NCBI GenBank assembly: GCA_001310415.1
Contig: BAXE01000005.1
Span: 1-64,000, forward strand
Direction: 5' to 3'
Origin: Enterovibrio sp. JCM 19048
GTDB lineage: Bacteria > Pseudomonadota > Gammaproteobacteria > Enterobacterales > Vibrionaceae
Length of the DNA: 64,000 nucleotides
Positions 26,995 to 38,404 of the stretch are shown piece by piece. The translations under genes and the position numbers were made by a program. Positions within the stretch are counted from its first letter, which is position 1, and the number at the start of each line of letters is the position of its first letter. The notes under the pieces are model-generated. The model worked only from the letters and a program-made list of their open reading frames with translations. It had not been told where the DNA came from and searched no databases.

Positions 26995-27953
26995 TCAGCC
27001 TGCCTTGTCGGGCTGACAGATGCCTCCTAAGTTCTCTACAACCGCCTGCTTTTCTGTCGCCTGCAGATAAAGGCAAACCATGATTAGTCCCATTCCCGCC
27101 CAGCCTGAAACCGAAATCAGCTCCCCGACGATCACTACCGCCAATACTGCTGCAACAACAGGTTCAAAAAGCGTCAGCAAGGTGGCTTTGCTGGCATTCA
27201 CATGGCGCAGCGCAAAACCAAACGCCAGGTAGCCGACGAACATAGGCACAAGCGCCATATAGAGTGAAACAGTCGCATTCAGTGGTGACGAAAACAGCTC
27301 ACCACCGGTAAATACCAGACTTGGCAACAACAACAGTGCACCGGAACCGAAGATCGCCGCCATGGCAGATTCCGACTGAACGTTATTGTCGATAAGCCGT
27401 TTGGCAACCCAGGCATAAACCGAATAGGAAAGCCCAGCCACAAGACCAAGCAAAATACCGAGAAGTCGGCTTGCCTGCGCTGCATTTTGCCCGTCGTCTG
27501 CATGTTTGGCAAAAGTCAGCAATGCAATGCCTGCGGTGCCCAGCAGGAAACTCAACAACCAGCGTGATGATACAGTCTGTTTTTGCCAAACAGACGCTCA
27601 ATCATCACCGTCATAAAGGGCGCACTGGCGATGGAGACCACGGTACCTACTGCCACACCGGCTAAACGCATGGACGAATAAAAGGCGAGAGGGTAAACCG
27701 CAAGGCCAAGTGTGCCGATAAGCAAAATTCGCTTGTTTTGCAGCAGTTTTTGCCAATCCTGATAAAGCTTTTTGTAGGCACACCACGCGAGCAACAGTCC
27801 ACCAACACCCATAGAAAACGCGCCGATTGCGAGAGGGTTGATAGACGGAGCAAAGCTCGCCGCCGTCCCCGTGGTTCCCCAAAGCAGGGAAGCAAACAAA
27901 ATGGCGAGACTGCCTTGTAGTGTGTAGTCCAGGTTTAGAAAGTGACGCTTCAT
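26995..27953 (-). CDS. EamA/DMT-superfamily exporter (frame broken once)
   Basis: About 319 aa when repaired, with ten hydrophobic spans and two EamA domains (first SLAILFASLLWGTTGTAASF; second GLSYSVYAWVAKRLIDNN to LLTLFEPVVAAVLAVVIVGE). It is probably an inner-membrane metabolite exporter. One A is missing from an A6 run near 27583 (GGCAAAAACAG for GGCAAAAAACAG), which splits it at LFGK. It lies in the same direction as the AraC regulator 83 bases upstream, which likely controls it. Confidence 0.87.
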
Positions 27954-28036
27954 GCTGACTTATTCCGTGAATTCTATGTGATACATCCTAACGCGAGGAA
28001 TAAGCAGAAACTTTGCAGAACGGACGCACTTACCGT

Positions 28037-28762
28037 TCAATCGGTCGCTTTTTGATTGCCGATAAACTGTCGTGGCGACATGCCGAAGTGGCTGGAAAAG
28101 CGGCGACTGAAGGCCGAGAGATCCTGATAGCCCACGCGCTCTGCCACAATCTGTACCGGTAAATCCGTATGAGTCAGCAGCGCTTTCGCCTTTTCCATCC
28201 GTTGCCCGGTAATGAACTGAAAAGGGCTGATCCCCAGTGCTGCTTTGAAGTGCTTTTTAAACTGTGTCGGGCTTTGGCAGGCAATGCTGGCGAGCGCTTC
28301 AATGGTTAATTCTGTATCGAGATTTTCCACGATATATGCACGGGTCTCTCTCATGCGAGGAGAAAGAAGCTCTTCGCCATCCTGTTGGGATAACAGAGCA
28401 AAAAACAGCGCGAATATGGATTGTTCCAATTGAGAATCGACCTGAAATTCTAATTGCTTTTCAATGAAATAGAGAAAACTCATCAGAGGTGGAGTGATGG
28501 GAAACTGCACAAATTCCGGTGTGGTGAATTTCTCTGGCAGGGTAGGAGTGTCGACCACAATAAAGCGTGCGGCCTCGTCAGCGTGGAAGTGATGGAAAGT
28601 CCCGGCTCGGATAACCACACATTCCCCCACGGAAACGCGCCCGTTATATCCGGTGAGTTCTATTTCTATCGCACCCTGAACCGGTAAAACCATCTGGTGA
28701 TAGTCGTGCGCGTGCCCTTGTCTTTGCTTTGAATAGGCGCGGATGCTGAAGCTGCTTTCCAT
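28037..28762 (-). CDS. AraC-family regulator with cupin sensor
   Basis: A 241-aa protein. The N-terminal cupin has GHAHDYHQMVLPVQGAIEIE (about 17-36) and the GECVVIRAGTFHHF metal-pocket-like strand; the C-terminal domain has two HTH motifs (LTIEALASIACQSPTQFKKH and LPVQIVAERVGYQDLSAFSR). The start is placed at ATG 28762, since the upstream 14 codons lack a good ribosome site. It is likely the regulator of the co-directional EamA exporter, an arrangement common for AraC/EamA pairs. The frame is intact. Confidence 0.88.
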   Translation of the reverse strand: MESSFSIRAYSKQRQGHAHDYHQMVLPVQGAIEIELTGYNGRVSVGECVVIRAGTFHHFHADEAARFIVVDTPTLPEKFTTPEFVQFPITPPLMSFLYFIEKQLEFQVDSQLEQSIFALFFALLSQQDGEELLSPRMRETRAYIVENLDTELTIEALASIACQSPTQFKKHFKAALGISPFQFITGQRMEKAKALLTHTDLPVQIVAERVGYQDLSAFSRRFSSHFGMSPRQFIGNQKATD

Positions 28763-29045
28763 GTGCTGAATCCAATCTTTCCTGATGTCGAACAGTATGC
28801 ACAACGGGGGGTGGTAGGTTGCACCAAAATAGCGCGAAAAAGCGACAAATTGTGATTATCCGCACGCAGAATAGTCACAAAACAGTCGTCTTACCGTACA
28901 GCTTTCTTTTTAATCAATATACCCTTTCTATTAGAAACTACCGCGCGTTGGTAACAGCCCCAAATAGTATGGACTTCGAAATAGCCGGGAAATAACGAAC
29001 CTTCGCGCTGGGTGCGCGGATCAGGGACAGAATCAGGAGCAACCT
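28763..29045. other. Divergent intergenic region before trpB
   Basis: About 283 bases. It holds promoters for the leftward AraC gene and rightward trpB. I see no Trp-rich leader peptide, no transcription attenuator pair and no clear TrpR operator. Confidence 0.5.
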
Positions 29046-30270
29046 ATGCAAAACACGTTTGAACATGCACTGCCTGACGCACAGGGATATTTTGGTGAAT
29101 ACGGTGGCAGCTTTATCCCGCCGCAACTTGAAACAATCATGTTGGAAATCGCAGCCGCTTACGATGAGTGCCGTAAAGACCCGGCGTTTAAAGCGGAGCT
29201 GGCACGCCTATACAAACACTTTGTGGGTCGTCCAAGCCCAATTTTTCCACGCTGAAAACCTTTCTGCCAAATACGGCGCAGATATCTACTTGAAACGTGA
29301 AGATCTTAACCACACTGGTGCACACAAAATTAACCATTGTCTGGGCGAAGCCCTGCTGGCGAAAAAGATGGGTAAAACCAAACTGATTGCTGAAACCGGT
29401 GCCGGTCAGCACGGTGTGGCACTGGCAACTGCGGCGGCTTTGGTGGGCTTGGATTGTGACATCTATATGGGTGAAGTGGATATCCGCAAAGAGCACCCGA
29501 ACGTGGTGCGCATGCGCATTCTGGGCGCTAACGTGATTCCAGCCACCCATGGTCGCAAAACGCTGAAAGAAGCGGTGGATGCAGCGTTCGAAGCTTACAT
29601 GAAAGATCCTATCAACCAGCTCTACGCGATTGGCTCTGTGGTGGGGCCACACCCATTCCCGATGATGGTACGTGACTTCCAGTCGATCATTGGTAACGAA
29701 GCAAAAACCCAGTTTGCAGAAATGACCGGCGGCTTGCCGGACAATCTGGTGGCCTGTGTAGGCGGTGGTTCCAATGCCATGGGTTTGTTTACCGCATTCC
29801 TCGACGATGAATCGGTAAAAATCCACGGCGCAGAGCCCGCAGGACGTTCATTGAACGTGGAAGGAGAGCACGCCGCAACCCTGACGCTGGGCGAGCCGGG
29901 TATCATGCACGGTTTCAAGTCCTACATGCTGAAAGACAAAGAAGGCGAGCCACAGGAAGTGTATTCAGTGGCAAGTGGTTTGGACTATCCATCTGTGGGC
30001 CCGCAGCATGCTTTCCTTAAAGACAGCGGTCGCGTGAATTACGGCACTGTCAGCGATGACGAAGCGATTGATGCATTCTTTGAACTGTCGCGTCTTGAGG
30101 GGATCATCCCGGCAATTGAGTCTTCCCATGCTGTGGCGTATGCACTGAAACTGGCTAAACAAGGTGAGAAAGGCTCAATTCTGCTCAACCTTTCCGGCCG
30201 CGGTGATAAAGATATCGACTTTGTGGTGGAAAACTACGGCAAACAATACGGTATTGAATCACTGGTTTAA
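29046..30270 (+). CDS. trpB: Tryptophan synthase beta chain, solitary copy (frame broken once)
   Basis: About 407 aa when repaired. A PLP enzyme that condenses indole with serine to tryptophan. Visible marks are the PLP-lysine segment [11 protein letters not shown], the serine-binding [15 protein letters not shown], and the phosphate loop [12 protein letters not shown] 29046 follows AGGAG. One extra T near 29247 (ATTTTTCC for ATTTTCC) shifts the frame between GRPSPI and FHAENLS. No trpA or other trp gene is adjacent, so this is either a salvage copy using free indole or a second beta chain. Its own terminator follows. Confidence 0.92.
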
Positions 30271-30289
30271 GTGCCGATACTCAACAAAC

Positions 30290-30316
30290 AACGCCCGCGA
30301 TAATGCGGGCGTTTTT
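30290..30316 (+). terminator. Terminator of trpB
   Basis: AACGCCCGC GATAAT GCGGGCGTT followed by TTT; lies between the convergent trpB and GH3 genes. Confidence 0.85.
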
Positions 30317-30339
30317 CTTGCAGCCATTTCGGTGTCCGG

Positions 30340-33300
30340 TTACCGCTCAAGCACAATATTGCGGATGCGGTAAACCACACCGGCTTGCGAGGCATTCCAG
30401 TCGGGAGAGTCGCAAATGGCGTGTTTACTTTGGTGATGTCCAACGCGCCGGTATTCAACTCTGCAACAGGCACTGATATCGCATGCCATTGTGCGGGAGC
30501 CAGATACCCAAGCGGGTAGTCGTTGCCCGAACCTGCCGTTGATTCCATCTTCACTACGATTTGATCGCTTGGTGTTTCCCCTGGATTGGCGGGCTCACCA
30601 TAGCTTTCAACGTAAATTTCGAAGGTCAGGTTGCCTGACATGAAGTTGGAAAGGTTCTGCGTTTTGCCCTGCACCAATACAACGCCTTTGTAGTACTCAG
30701 GGCTCGTCGCATCGTACGTGATGGTGAATTCGTGAGTGGCATCTGACGGTTCGTTGCCGGTGATAGAAACGTGTCCGGTCAGGTTTTCCCAGGTGTCAGT
30801 GCGGGCTTGCCAGGTGTTGATATTGGGCTCCCAGGTATTCCACACATCCGCCATGTCACCTTCAAGTGGTGGCTCAACCGGAACGCTCAGTGCTTCACAG
30901 CTAATGGCATCTTCCGCGGCATCGACACTCCTTGGCACATAGCGAACTTCACCCAGATTGAACTCCACCGCATCCTCGGCGTAAATCAGGAATGGCGTAT
31001 TGAGGATCTGGAATGCCATGCCTTCGTCAGCAAAGCACTGAAGCGGGATCTTGATGGTTGTCCATCTCTCTCATCCTGACCACTCGGTGCGGGGAGCACT
31101 TTATGGATAGGCACCTGACCCAGACATGGCCATTCACAGTGGGTGGCGAGAATCATGCTTTGTGGCGCTGTTGATTTCATGTCGATATCAAATTGCAGCG
31201 TCGCATCGGCGTTGAGGTAGCTTTGCTTGTCGACCACCTGTTCATCCGCCGTTTGCATATAAACCTGCGCCGGTGCCTCGCCGGTGAACTTCACATTGAT
31301 GGCATCTTGCTGGTGGAGGTGATCAATGGGCGTCGTTGTCAGTGAGCCGATGGTGGTGGGCGTGCCGTTGGAAACGGTCAAGCCAACCCAGCCGTTCGAG
31401 GAACCGGCAATACGCGGCACAAACTCATCGCTGGCAGAGCGGCCGAATATTTCGAGGTTGGTAGTGGCAATGCCGTCATCCGGTGCATCAAGTCCACAGC
31501 CGTATTCACGAGGATCGAGAGGCAGGTTATCCAAATCGGTATTCAGCTTGCTGCTTTGCTTCTTGTTGTAAGAAAGGCCGTAGCCGTAAGCAAAGAGTGG
31601 CGCATGGTCGCCTTCGATATCCTGCTCCATTTCCGGCGTTTCATAATTCAACAGGTTCGGGGCTCTGCGGTTGATGGTGGTAGAGCACTTGGTGTTCGGC
31701 CATGAGAATGAAAGGCGACCACGGAAGTCTTTGCCATCGACACCGAACAGCACATCGGTGATACCACCGCTTCTGTGCCTGGCAGCCAAGCGGCGACAAA
31801 GGCGTCGGAGTGGTTGATCTCGTCATTCACGTAAAGCGGACGACCGGAGAAGAACACGGTGATGACCTTGAAACCTTGCTCTTTCAGAGATTTGATCAGA
31901 TTCAGATCAGCACCATAAGAAGATTTGAGCGTGGCGTATTCCAGCGTTTTGGTTTTGTTGATGTCGCCAAACATTTCAGCGTAAGGGTCTTCACCGATGG
32001 CGACGACAGCAATGGTATCCGGCGGGGCGGAATTCACGTCAGTGAAGACATTCTCTTCGCCAACCTGCGCGCGCATTGCCATCAACAGGGTAGTGGCACC
32101 GGGGAAATCACGCTCAAGGGTATTTTCTGTGCCTTGCCAGGTCAGAGACCAGCCGCCGGTCTGCTTCTGGATGTCATTGGCAGCGCTTCCGACAACCAGA
32201 TATTGGGCTTCAGTGGACAGGGGCAGTGCTTTGTCTTTGTTCTTCAGCAGCACCAGCGATTGGCTGACGGCTTTACGCGCCAGTTCGCGGTGTGCATCTG
32301 AACCCAGAATACGTTGCTTGCCAGCGAGCTGACGTTTGGAAGGCTGCGGTTTTTCCCATAGCCCGGCGCGCATTTTGACACGCAAGATACGGGTGACAGC
32401 ATCGTCAATGCGGGACATGGGAATGGTGCCGTCGTTAACCTGGGCAATCACGTTGTGGTAGAACGCCTGCCAGTCTTTACGGGCGGTGACCATAAAGATG
32501 TCATTTCCCGCCAGCACTGCCTGCGGACAGTTACCTGCAGTACAGCCGTTGATCTCGCTGTGGCCGTTCCAGTCGGTCACGACCAAGCCATCGAAGCCCA
32601 TTTTGTCTTTCAGTACGTCATTGACGATGTACTTACTGCCGTGGAGCTTTTTGTTGTAGTTGCCGGTGTCCATCACATCGTAGTTGGCGTCATTGTGCCA
32701 GGAGTTGAACGAAGTCATGACCACCTGCGCGCCCGCATCCAGACCAGAGAAATAGCCGGTTGCGTGGATATTGCGAAGGTATTCCTCGCTGTATTCGTTC
32801 ATTCCACGGTCAACACCGCCTGTGGTGCCGCCGTCACCCAACCAGTGTTTAACGTTGGAGATAACGTGGCGCTGGCTTTTCAGACCTTTTTCACCACCCT
32901 GAAGGCCTTCGACCATCATGCCGGCATATTGGTAGACGATTTCCGGGTCTTCTGAATAGCTTCGTAAACACGGCCCCAACGGTAATCGCGGGGCGTGGCG
33001 ACGGTAGGCGCGAATGTCCAGTCAAGGCCGGTTGCGGCCACTTCCCTGGCGGTCGCTTTACCGATTTGTTTGATGAGTTTTGGATTGTTGGCAGCGCCAA
33101 GGCCGATGTTGTGTGGGAAAACGGTGGCTTTGAAAACGTTGTTGTGACCATGTACTGCATCGGTCGCCCACATAAAAGGAATGCGGAAGCCACGATCAGC
33201 ATAGGCGTCTTCCAGCGCGAGGTAGTATTTGTCAGCTTCTTCCGCCCAATCCTGTGCGGTAGCGTATTTGTTGCCGTCCGGCCAGCCGCCACCTCCGTTA

Positions 33301-33560
33301 AGGATGGAGCCGAGCTTATATTCCTTCGCCTCTTCCGGTGTCACGCCGCGAAGATCTGGCTGGATCATCTGTCCGACTTTCTCTTCCAGCGTCATTTGCG
33401 CGAGGATATCGGCGACCCGGCTTTCTATCTCCGGGTCTTTCTTAATCGCACTGTTGATTTGAGGCCATTCCGGGAAGTAGGGCACTTTCGATTCGAGAAA
33501 GCACCCCGTGAGAATGGCCAGGGATGTCACTCCTGACACGATGATTTTTCCTTTGAGCAT
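30340..33560 (-). CDS. Family 3 glycoside hydrolase lipoprotein (beta-glucosidase/exo-beta-glucanase; frame broken four times)
   Basis: About 1070 aa when repaired. The lipobox is ILTGC (Cys19). GH3 N-terminal barrel: PFMWATDAVHGHNNV, NVKHWLGDGGT and GFDGLVVTDWNGHSEI, whose Asp is the expected nucleophile. The GH3 C-terminal domain follows (KAVSQSLVLLKNKDKALPLS). After it come about 300 residues of beta-rich sequence (LEIFGRSASDEFVPRIAGSS and the WTTIKIPL-type segment), as in marine ExoP-like enzymes. Losses near 32948, 31783, 31065 and 30417 break the frame; the last repair ends the protein in VYRIRNIVLER at 30340. It should release glucose from beta-1,3/1,4-glucans at the cell surface or periplasm. 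A LacI-type operator lies upstream. Confidence 0.88.
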
Positions 33561-33884
33561 AAAGCCCCCTCCGAGTAGTCAGTTCAATATTGACCACGTG
33601 CTCACTATCCCACTGCGTTTTGAAAGCGCTTTCTCTTTGGGTGAGATAACTCCCTCGAGCACACTATTTCCTGAGTCATTACATGTTCAGGAATCTAGGC
33701 ATGTTAGGGGCTTTTTGAATCGTTAAACATATCAAACCAGCCAAACATCGTACCGTATTTGGCTTTCGCAACACTTTCTCAGATTGGGGAATTGGCTGTT
33801 AAATTGCTTGCTGCACATCAGGTAGATGCAAGATGTCGCATCAAAGCCGTCATGCATTTCTTTGGGCTGGGGTTACTGAGGGGA
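33561..33884. other. GH3 upstream region
   Basis: About 324 bases between the GH3 start and the manA terminator. It contains the LacI-type palindrome at 33622-33633. No convincing ORF. Confidence 0.55.
33622..33633. promoter_or_regulatory. LacI-family operator upstream of the GH3 gene
   Basis: Perfect palindrome GAAAGCGCTTTC within TTGAAAGCGCTTTCT, the typical LacI/GalR-family operator with a central CG step, 62 bases upstream of the GH3 start codon. No LacI-family gene is in the window, so the repressor is encoded elsewhere. Confidence 0.72.
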
Positions 33885-33911
33885 CAAAAAGAAGCCCAGC
33901 ATTTGCCGGGC
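33885..33911 (-). terminator. Terminator of manA
   Basis: On the leftward strand, GCCCGGCA AA TGCTGGGC followed by TTCTTTTTG, starting 30 bases after the repaired manA stop. Confidence 0.8.
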
Positions 33912-33940
33912 ATTCTGACTTAAGGTTGGGGGTTATGGAT

Positions 33941-35127
33941 TCAGTTGTACGCGCGGGCGAAAACACCGCTGCAAGTGGTGAAGTATTCACCCACGTAAGC
34001 AGGAATAAAGACGGATTCGCCTTTGTTCAAGGTGACGGTTTCGCCGTCTGCGTGTGTCACGGTCAATGGTGCATCAACCGCAATCAAAATCTCTGCGCTT
34101 TCGGTATTCAGTGCTTCGTTTGCCGTTGCACGGTAAACGCTGAATTTGAAATCCGGTACCGGAATAGGGTAGTGCTGCGCGTTGCTTCAACCACAGGTGC
34201 TAGCAGGATTTCATCTTTAGGCATTGGCACACAGCGGGTGCAGGAAATCAGCTCTGGAACATCCATGTGTTTTGGCGTCAGACCCGCACGCAGTACGTTG
34301 TCTGAGTTCGCCATGATCTCAAGGCCAGTGCCTTTGATGTAAGCGTGTGGTGTACACGCATCCAGGAACATGGCATCACCCGGGTTCAGGGTTAGGGTGT
34401 TCAGGATAAGCGGTGAGAACAGGCCGATATCGCCCGGGTACTGGGTTGCCAGTGTCAGTAGCAGCGCGAACAGTTCGTCGTCTTGGTTGGCATCAGCAAA
34501 TGCCAGCAACTTGTTTACACAGGCTTCTTTTACTTCACCTTCCAGCGACAGCAATGCGCCAAAGAATGCGCTCAGGCCTTGCTCAGTCTGGTTTGCTTCA
34601 AGTTCGGCAACCAGAGCAGAAAGTTCGCTGATGTTCAGCTGGTGGAAAAAGCCCAGAATTTCGCTGAAATCGCGGAAACCGTTCATGGCGGTGTAAGGCG
34701 TCAGGGCAAAAACCAGCTCAGGCTTATGGTTCGGATCTTTGTAGTTACGGAAGCTTGCTGAAAGCGGAATGCCAGCAGCTTCTTCTTTGGCAAAACCGGC
34801 TTCAGCCTGTGCTTTGCTTGGGTGAACCTGTACGGAAAGCGCTTTTTCTGCGCACAGGACTTTGAAAAGGTATGGCAATTCGCCAAACGTGGCTGCAGTG
34901 TCTGCACCCAGAATCGCGGCCATGTCAGTGCCGATGAAGTTGGAAAGCAGGGTTTCGTTGCCTTCTACTGCAATTTTCGAGCAACCGTTCGGGTGGGCGC
35001 CCATCCAGATTTCAGCCTGTGGCTTGTTATCTGGGTTTGGCATATCAAACAGTTCGGTCAGTGAGGTATAGCTGCCCCAGGCGTAATCCTGAATCACGTT
35101 GTTCAGCGGGAAAAAGTGTGTGGTCAT
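33941..35127 (-). CDS. manA: Mannose-6-phosphate isomerase, class I (frame broken once)
   Basis: About 395 aa when repaired, equal to the usual length. It interconverts mannose-6-phosphate and fructose-6-phosphate using zinc. Marks are IQDYAWGSYTSL at the N-terminus, AEIWMGAHPNG, the zinc-site VQVHPSKAQAEAGF and YKDPNHKPELVFAL, and DACTPHAYIKGTGLEIMANS with DNVLRAGLTPKH. ATG 35127 follows GGAAG; a 25-codon extension is not needed. A one-base loss near 34180 shifts the last 80 residues; the repaired end is FARAYN at 33941. It lies downstream of the PTS EIIABC gene, which would supply mannose-6-phosphate, with a terminator between. Confidence 0.93.
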
Positions 35128-35200
35128 TGTTGTGCTTTCTTCCTTAATTATCTGGCAGTGAATATACCAAAAACTGATTTTTATCGGACTGTCTAAAAAC

Positions 35201-35232
35201 AAAAAAGTCGCTCCCCGTTCAAGGGAGCGACA
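35201..35232 (-). terminator. Terminator between the PTS EIIABC gene and manA
   Basis: Leftward: GTCGCTCCC TTGAACG GGGAGCGAC followed by TTTTTTG. A strong terminator, so manA has its own promoter or depends on readthrough. Confidence 0.88.
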
Positions 35233-35241
35233 TTTGGAACC

Positions 35242-37146
35242 TTATGCGGTTGCTGCGATGCGTTGTGCTTTCGCCTGACGCATTTTCTTCAGGGAAACCG
35301 CCACCAGCGCGGTGACCACTGCACCTGCTGCCATACACGCCAGTGCCAGTACAGGTTTGTTCATTGCACCCAGCAGAGCACTACCGGGCCACCGTGCGCC
35401 ACGCTGTTGGTGATACCGAAGGAGAAGGCCATCACTGCTGCAACCATTGAGCCCAGTACGTTAGCAGGAATCACTGACATTGGGTCTTGCGCGGCGAATG
35501 GGATAGCACCTTCAGAGATACCTACCAGACCCATCGCGCCGGATGCTTTACCCGCTTCGATTTCAGATTGTTCGAAGATGTTGAACTTGCGACCAATCAC
35601 AGTTGCCAGTGCCATACCCAGTGGCGCAACAGGAATTGCACACGCCATCGCACCCATAAATTGTGTCTGGCCGCTGGCAATCATGCCGACTGAGAACAGG
35701 AAGGCTACCTTGTTGAATGGGCCACCCATGTCGAAGCCAGCCATACCACCCAGTACGATACCCAGCAGAATGACGTTACCCGAGCTCATGTTGGTCAGCA
35801 TGGTGTTCAGGCTTTCCATCAGTCCCGCGATTGGCGCGCCGATGACGAAGATGAACAGACCAGCAATGAACAGGGAGCCCGTGATGGGTGCGATCATGAT
35901 TGGCACCAGAGGCTGGATAAACTTGTGGTAGTTACGGGTAGCCACCCATTTCACGAAGTAACCGACCAGCAAACCTGCCACGATAGCACCGATAAAACCG
36001 GTACCTGCATCCGCGCCGTAGAATGAACCGTTGTTTGCAATCCAGCCACCAATCAGGCCTGGAGCCAGACCCGGACGGTCAGCGATTGCGTAGCGATGTA
36101 ACCTGCCAGAATTGGGATCATCAGGTGAATGCAACCACACCCACATCCAGCACTTTGTTCCACATGCTGCCAGGAGGGATGGCCATACCGGCTTCTGTCG
36201 GTTGACCACCGATAGCCAGTGCCAGTGCGATCAGAAGACCACCGGTCACTACGAATGGGATCATGTGCGATACGCCGTTCATCAGGTATCGGTAGAGGTC
36301 TGAACGCGCCTGGGATGCTTTGCTTTCACCGGATTCTGGTGCTTTGTCATCCGCCGAAGCCACATATTTTGGTGCTTCCAGCGCTTGGTTGATCAAGCCT
36401 TTTGCGTCTTTGATTGGCGCTTTAACGCCGGTTTTTACCAGACGTTTGCCAGCAAAGCGGGTCATGTCCACTTGCTTGTCACAAGAAACGATAATTGCTT
36501 CTGCGCGGGCAATTTCTTCTGCGGTTGGGCTGTTTTTCACGCCGATAGAACCGTTGGTTTCTACCTTCATCTCAAAGCCCAGTTCAGCGGCGCCTTTTTC
36601 CAGCGCTTCTGCAGCCAGGTAAGTGTGCGCAACACCCGCAGGACAACCGGTCACACCAATCAGCAAACCTTTAGTGGCTTCTGGTGCTTCCAGTTCTTCT
36701 TTTTTCTCAAGCAGCAGTGCCAGTGCATCTTTCGCGCTTTCTGCTTTCATAAAGGTTTCGATAAAGCCGTCTTCAATCAGTTTTGAAGAAAGCTCTGCCA
36801 GCACTTCGATATGGTGGTTGGCACCGCCGTCTGGCGACGCGATCATGAAGAAGAGTTTTGAAGGCTGGCCGTCTTCCGCGCCGTATTCGATACCTTCGCG
36901 GCTAATACCAATTGCAACCGCAGGCTGAATGACCGCTGCACTTTTTGCGTGCGGCAGCGCTACGCCGTCTTCAAAGCCGGTGTTACCCAGTTCTTCGCGG
37001 GCGTGAATGTCGGCCAGAAATTGTGCTTTATCGTTTACGCGACCCTGCGCATGCAGAAGCTCGATCATCTCAACGAAGACGTCTTCTTTTGTTTTTGCTT
37101 GCAGGTTCAGGCAAATCAGATTTTCATTGATTAGCGATGTAATCAT
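35242..37146 (-). CDS. Fructose-superfamily PTS EIIABC, probably mannose transporter (frame broken three times)
   Basis: About 635 aa when repaired. Domain order: EIIA (1-150; phospho-His in GVALPHAKS), EIIB (about 165-265; phospho-Cys in IGVTGCPAGVAHTYLAAE) and EIIC (about 290-635; membrane spans, GGMAGFDMGGPFNKVAF, GISEGAIPFAAQDP). It imports and phosphorylates a hexose. Fructose-superfamily membership allows fructose, mannose or mannosylglycerate, but the adjacent manA and AraC regulator favour mannose. Losses near 36133, 36097 and 35378 (GTGCTCTG for GTGGCTCTG) break it. ATG 37146 follows GAGGGTG. It is divergent from the AraC gene. Confidence 0.92.
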
Positions 37147-37556
37147 GATTTTCACCCTCAATAGTTATCGTTATCGCGGCTTTCGCCAATAACGCTATTT
37201 TCCGGTTTTTGACTGTCTACTCGATAGAGGAAAGAAAAGGCTTTTGCTGGATATTTGTAACATGGAAAGTAAGGTGTGATCTTTTTCTCACTCGACAAAA
37301 TCAATCTAGTGAGTGTCGTGTTAATTAAAAATCATTAATAAACAACGGTTAATGTTGATTTCTCTGTGTTCTGAAAATTTTCATGGGTTCACTGAAAAAT
37401 TCCGTCGCTAGATATTAGTAACGTCTTTATGGCTTGTTTTGGTCGTTTTTTGTTGAGCTGTGTCACGCTATAACACGTTCCGACAGCACAAAACTGGCGA
37501 CAGGAAACTTGCAGGCGCATAATCGGCGCGAGTTTTCCAAGTCGTACCCCACACCT
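37147..37556. other. PTS/AraC divergent control region
   Basis: About 410 bases, AT-rich, separating the leftward PTS gene from the rightward AraC gene. It should contain the AraC-type activator sites and a CRP site, but I see no unambiguous match to a consensus. Confidence 0.5.
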
Positions 37557-38402
37557 ATGAGTCAGGTCTTTCACCTTCTGTTAGAAAACCTGCTGGCCGA
37601 GCGCGAGCATTTCAACCGCGTCTGGTTTGCCAGCGATCAAGTCACCCCACCACAGTTCAGTTATCAGGTAAATTTCCCCCGTCTTGAGCTGGTGATCAGC
37701 GGTGAATATCCCAACCAGCTGGAAAGCGCTGATAAATCGGTCAGTGAAGTTAAGCTGCTGGCAGGTGATGCGCTTTATGTGCCGCCCAACAGCTGGAACA
37801 AACCGAACTGGGAAACGGACTGCTCAGTGTTGAGTCTGCTATTTGGCAAGCGCCAGCTCGGCTTCAGTTTGGTGAGTAAAGCTAAAAACCAACCCGGCTT
37901 TTATGACGTGCAAAAACACAGTATTCAAACCCGTACCGGGCATGCCATCGACCATATTCTGAGTGCGCTGAATACCCTGGCAAAAGAACCGACCCAAGCG
38001 CCAATGGACGGTTACCTGTTGCAGGCGTTGCTGAGTTATTGCCAGCAAATGCTGAATGCGCCTGCTGCCGGCACCCGCAACCGGGTGGAAGATCTCTATC
38101 AGGGGATTTGTATCTATATTCAGGAGAACTTCCACCGCCCGATCACCCGTGAATCCATCGCGCACCGCTTTAATATCACACCTAACCATCTTTCCCGTTT
38201 GTTCCGCCAGCAAGGGCACATGCGGATGGCGGATTACATCACCTGGGTGCGGATAGACCGCGCCAAGTTTATGCTCAAACGCTATGACTTTCGCTTAGGT
38301 GAAGTGGCAACCCGCTGCGGGTTTCAGGACGTCAATTACTTTTACCGGGTGTTCAAAACCAAAACCGGCATGACACCATCGGAATACCGCGGTTCAGACT
38401 GA
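37557..38402 (+). CDS. AraC-family regulator of the mannose-type PTS
   Basis: A 281-aa protein from the ATG at 37557 (MSQVFHLLL), preferred over a 41-codon upstream extension with no coding look. An N-terminal ligand-binding half with a cupin-like strand (LLAGDALYVPPNSWNKPNWE) is followed by a C-terminal AraC domain with two HTHs (PITRESIAHRFNITPNHLSR and FRLGEVATRCGFQDVNYFYR). It lies between the divergent EIIABC gene and the convergent EIIA/EIIB pair, the same order I recall for the V. cholerae mannose PTS locus. It is likely the local activator. The frame is intact. Confidence 0.87.
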   Translation: MSQVFHLLLENLLAEREHFNRVWFASDQVTPPQFSYQVNFPRLELVISGEYPNQLESADKSVSEVKLLAGDALYVPPNSWNKPNWETDCSVLSLLFGKRQLGFSLVSKAKNQPGFYDVQKHSIQTRTGHAIDHILSALNTLAKEPTQAPMDGYLLQALLSYCQQMLNAPAAGTRNRVEDLYQGICIYIQENFHRPITRESIAHRFNITPNHLSRLFRQQGHMRMADYITWVRIDRAKFMLKRYDFRLGEVATRCGFQDVNYFYRVFKTKTGMTPSEYRGSD

Positions 38403-38404
38403 AT

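Noticed and set aside
28981..29045. Tryptophan attenuator or leader peptide before trpB
   Set aside because: No short frame with tandem Trp codons and no alternative hairpins were found.
35242..37146. Mannosylglycerate (MngA) identity for the PTS EIIABC
   Set aside because: MngA also belongs to this family, but no mannosylglycerate hydrolase (mngB-like) gene is near, while manA is; mannose is the better guess.
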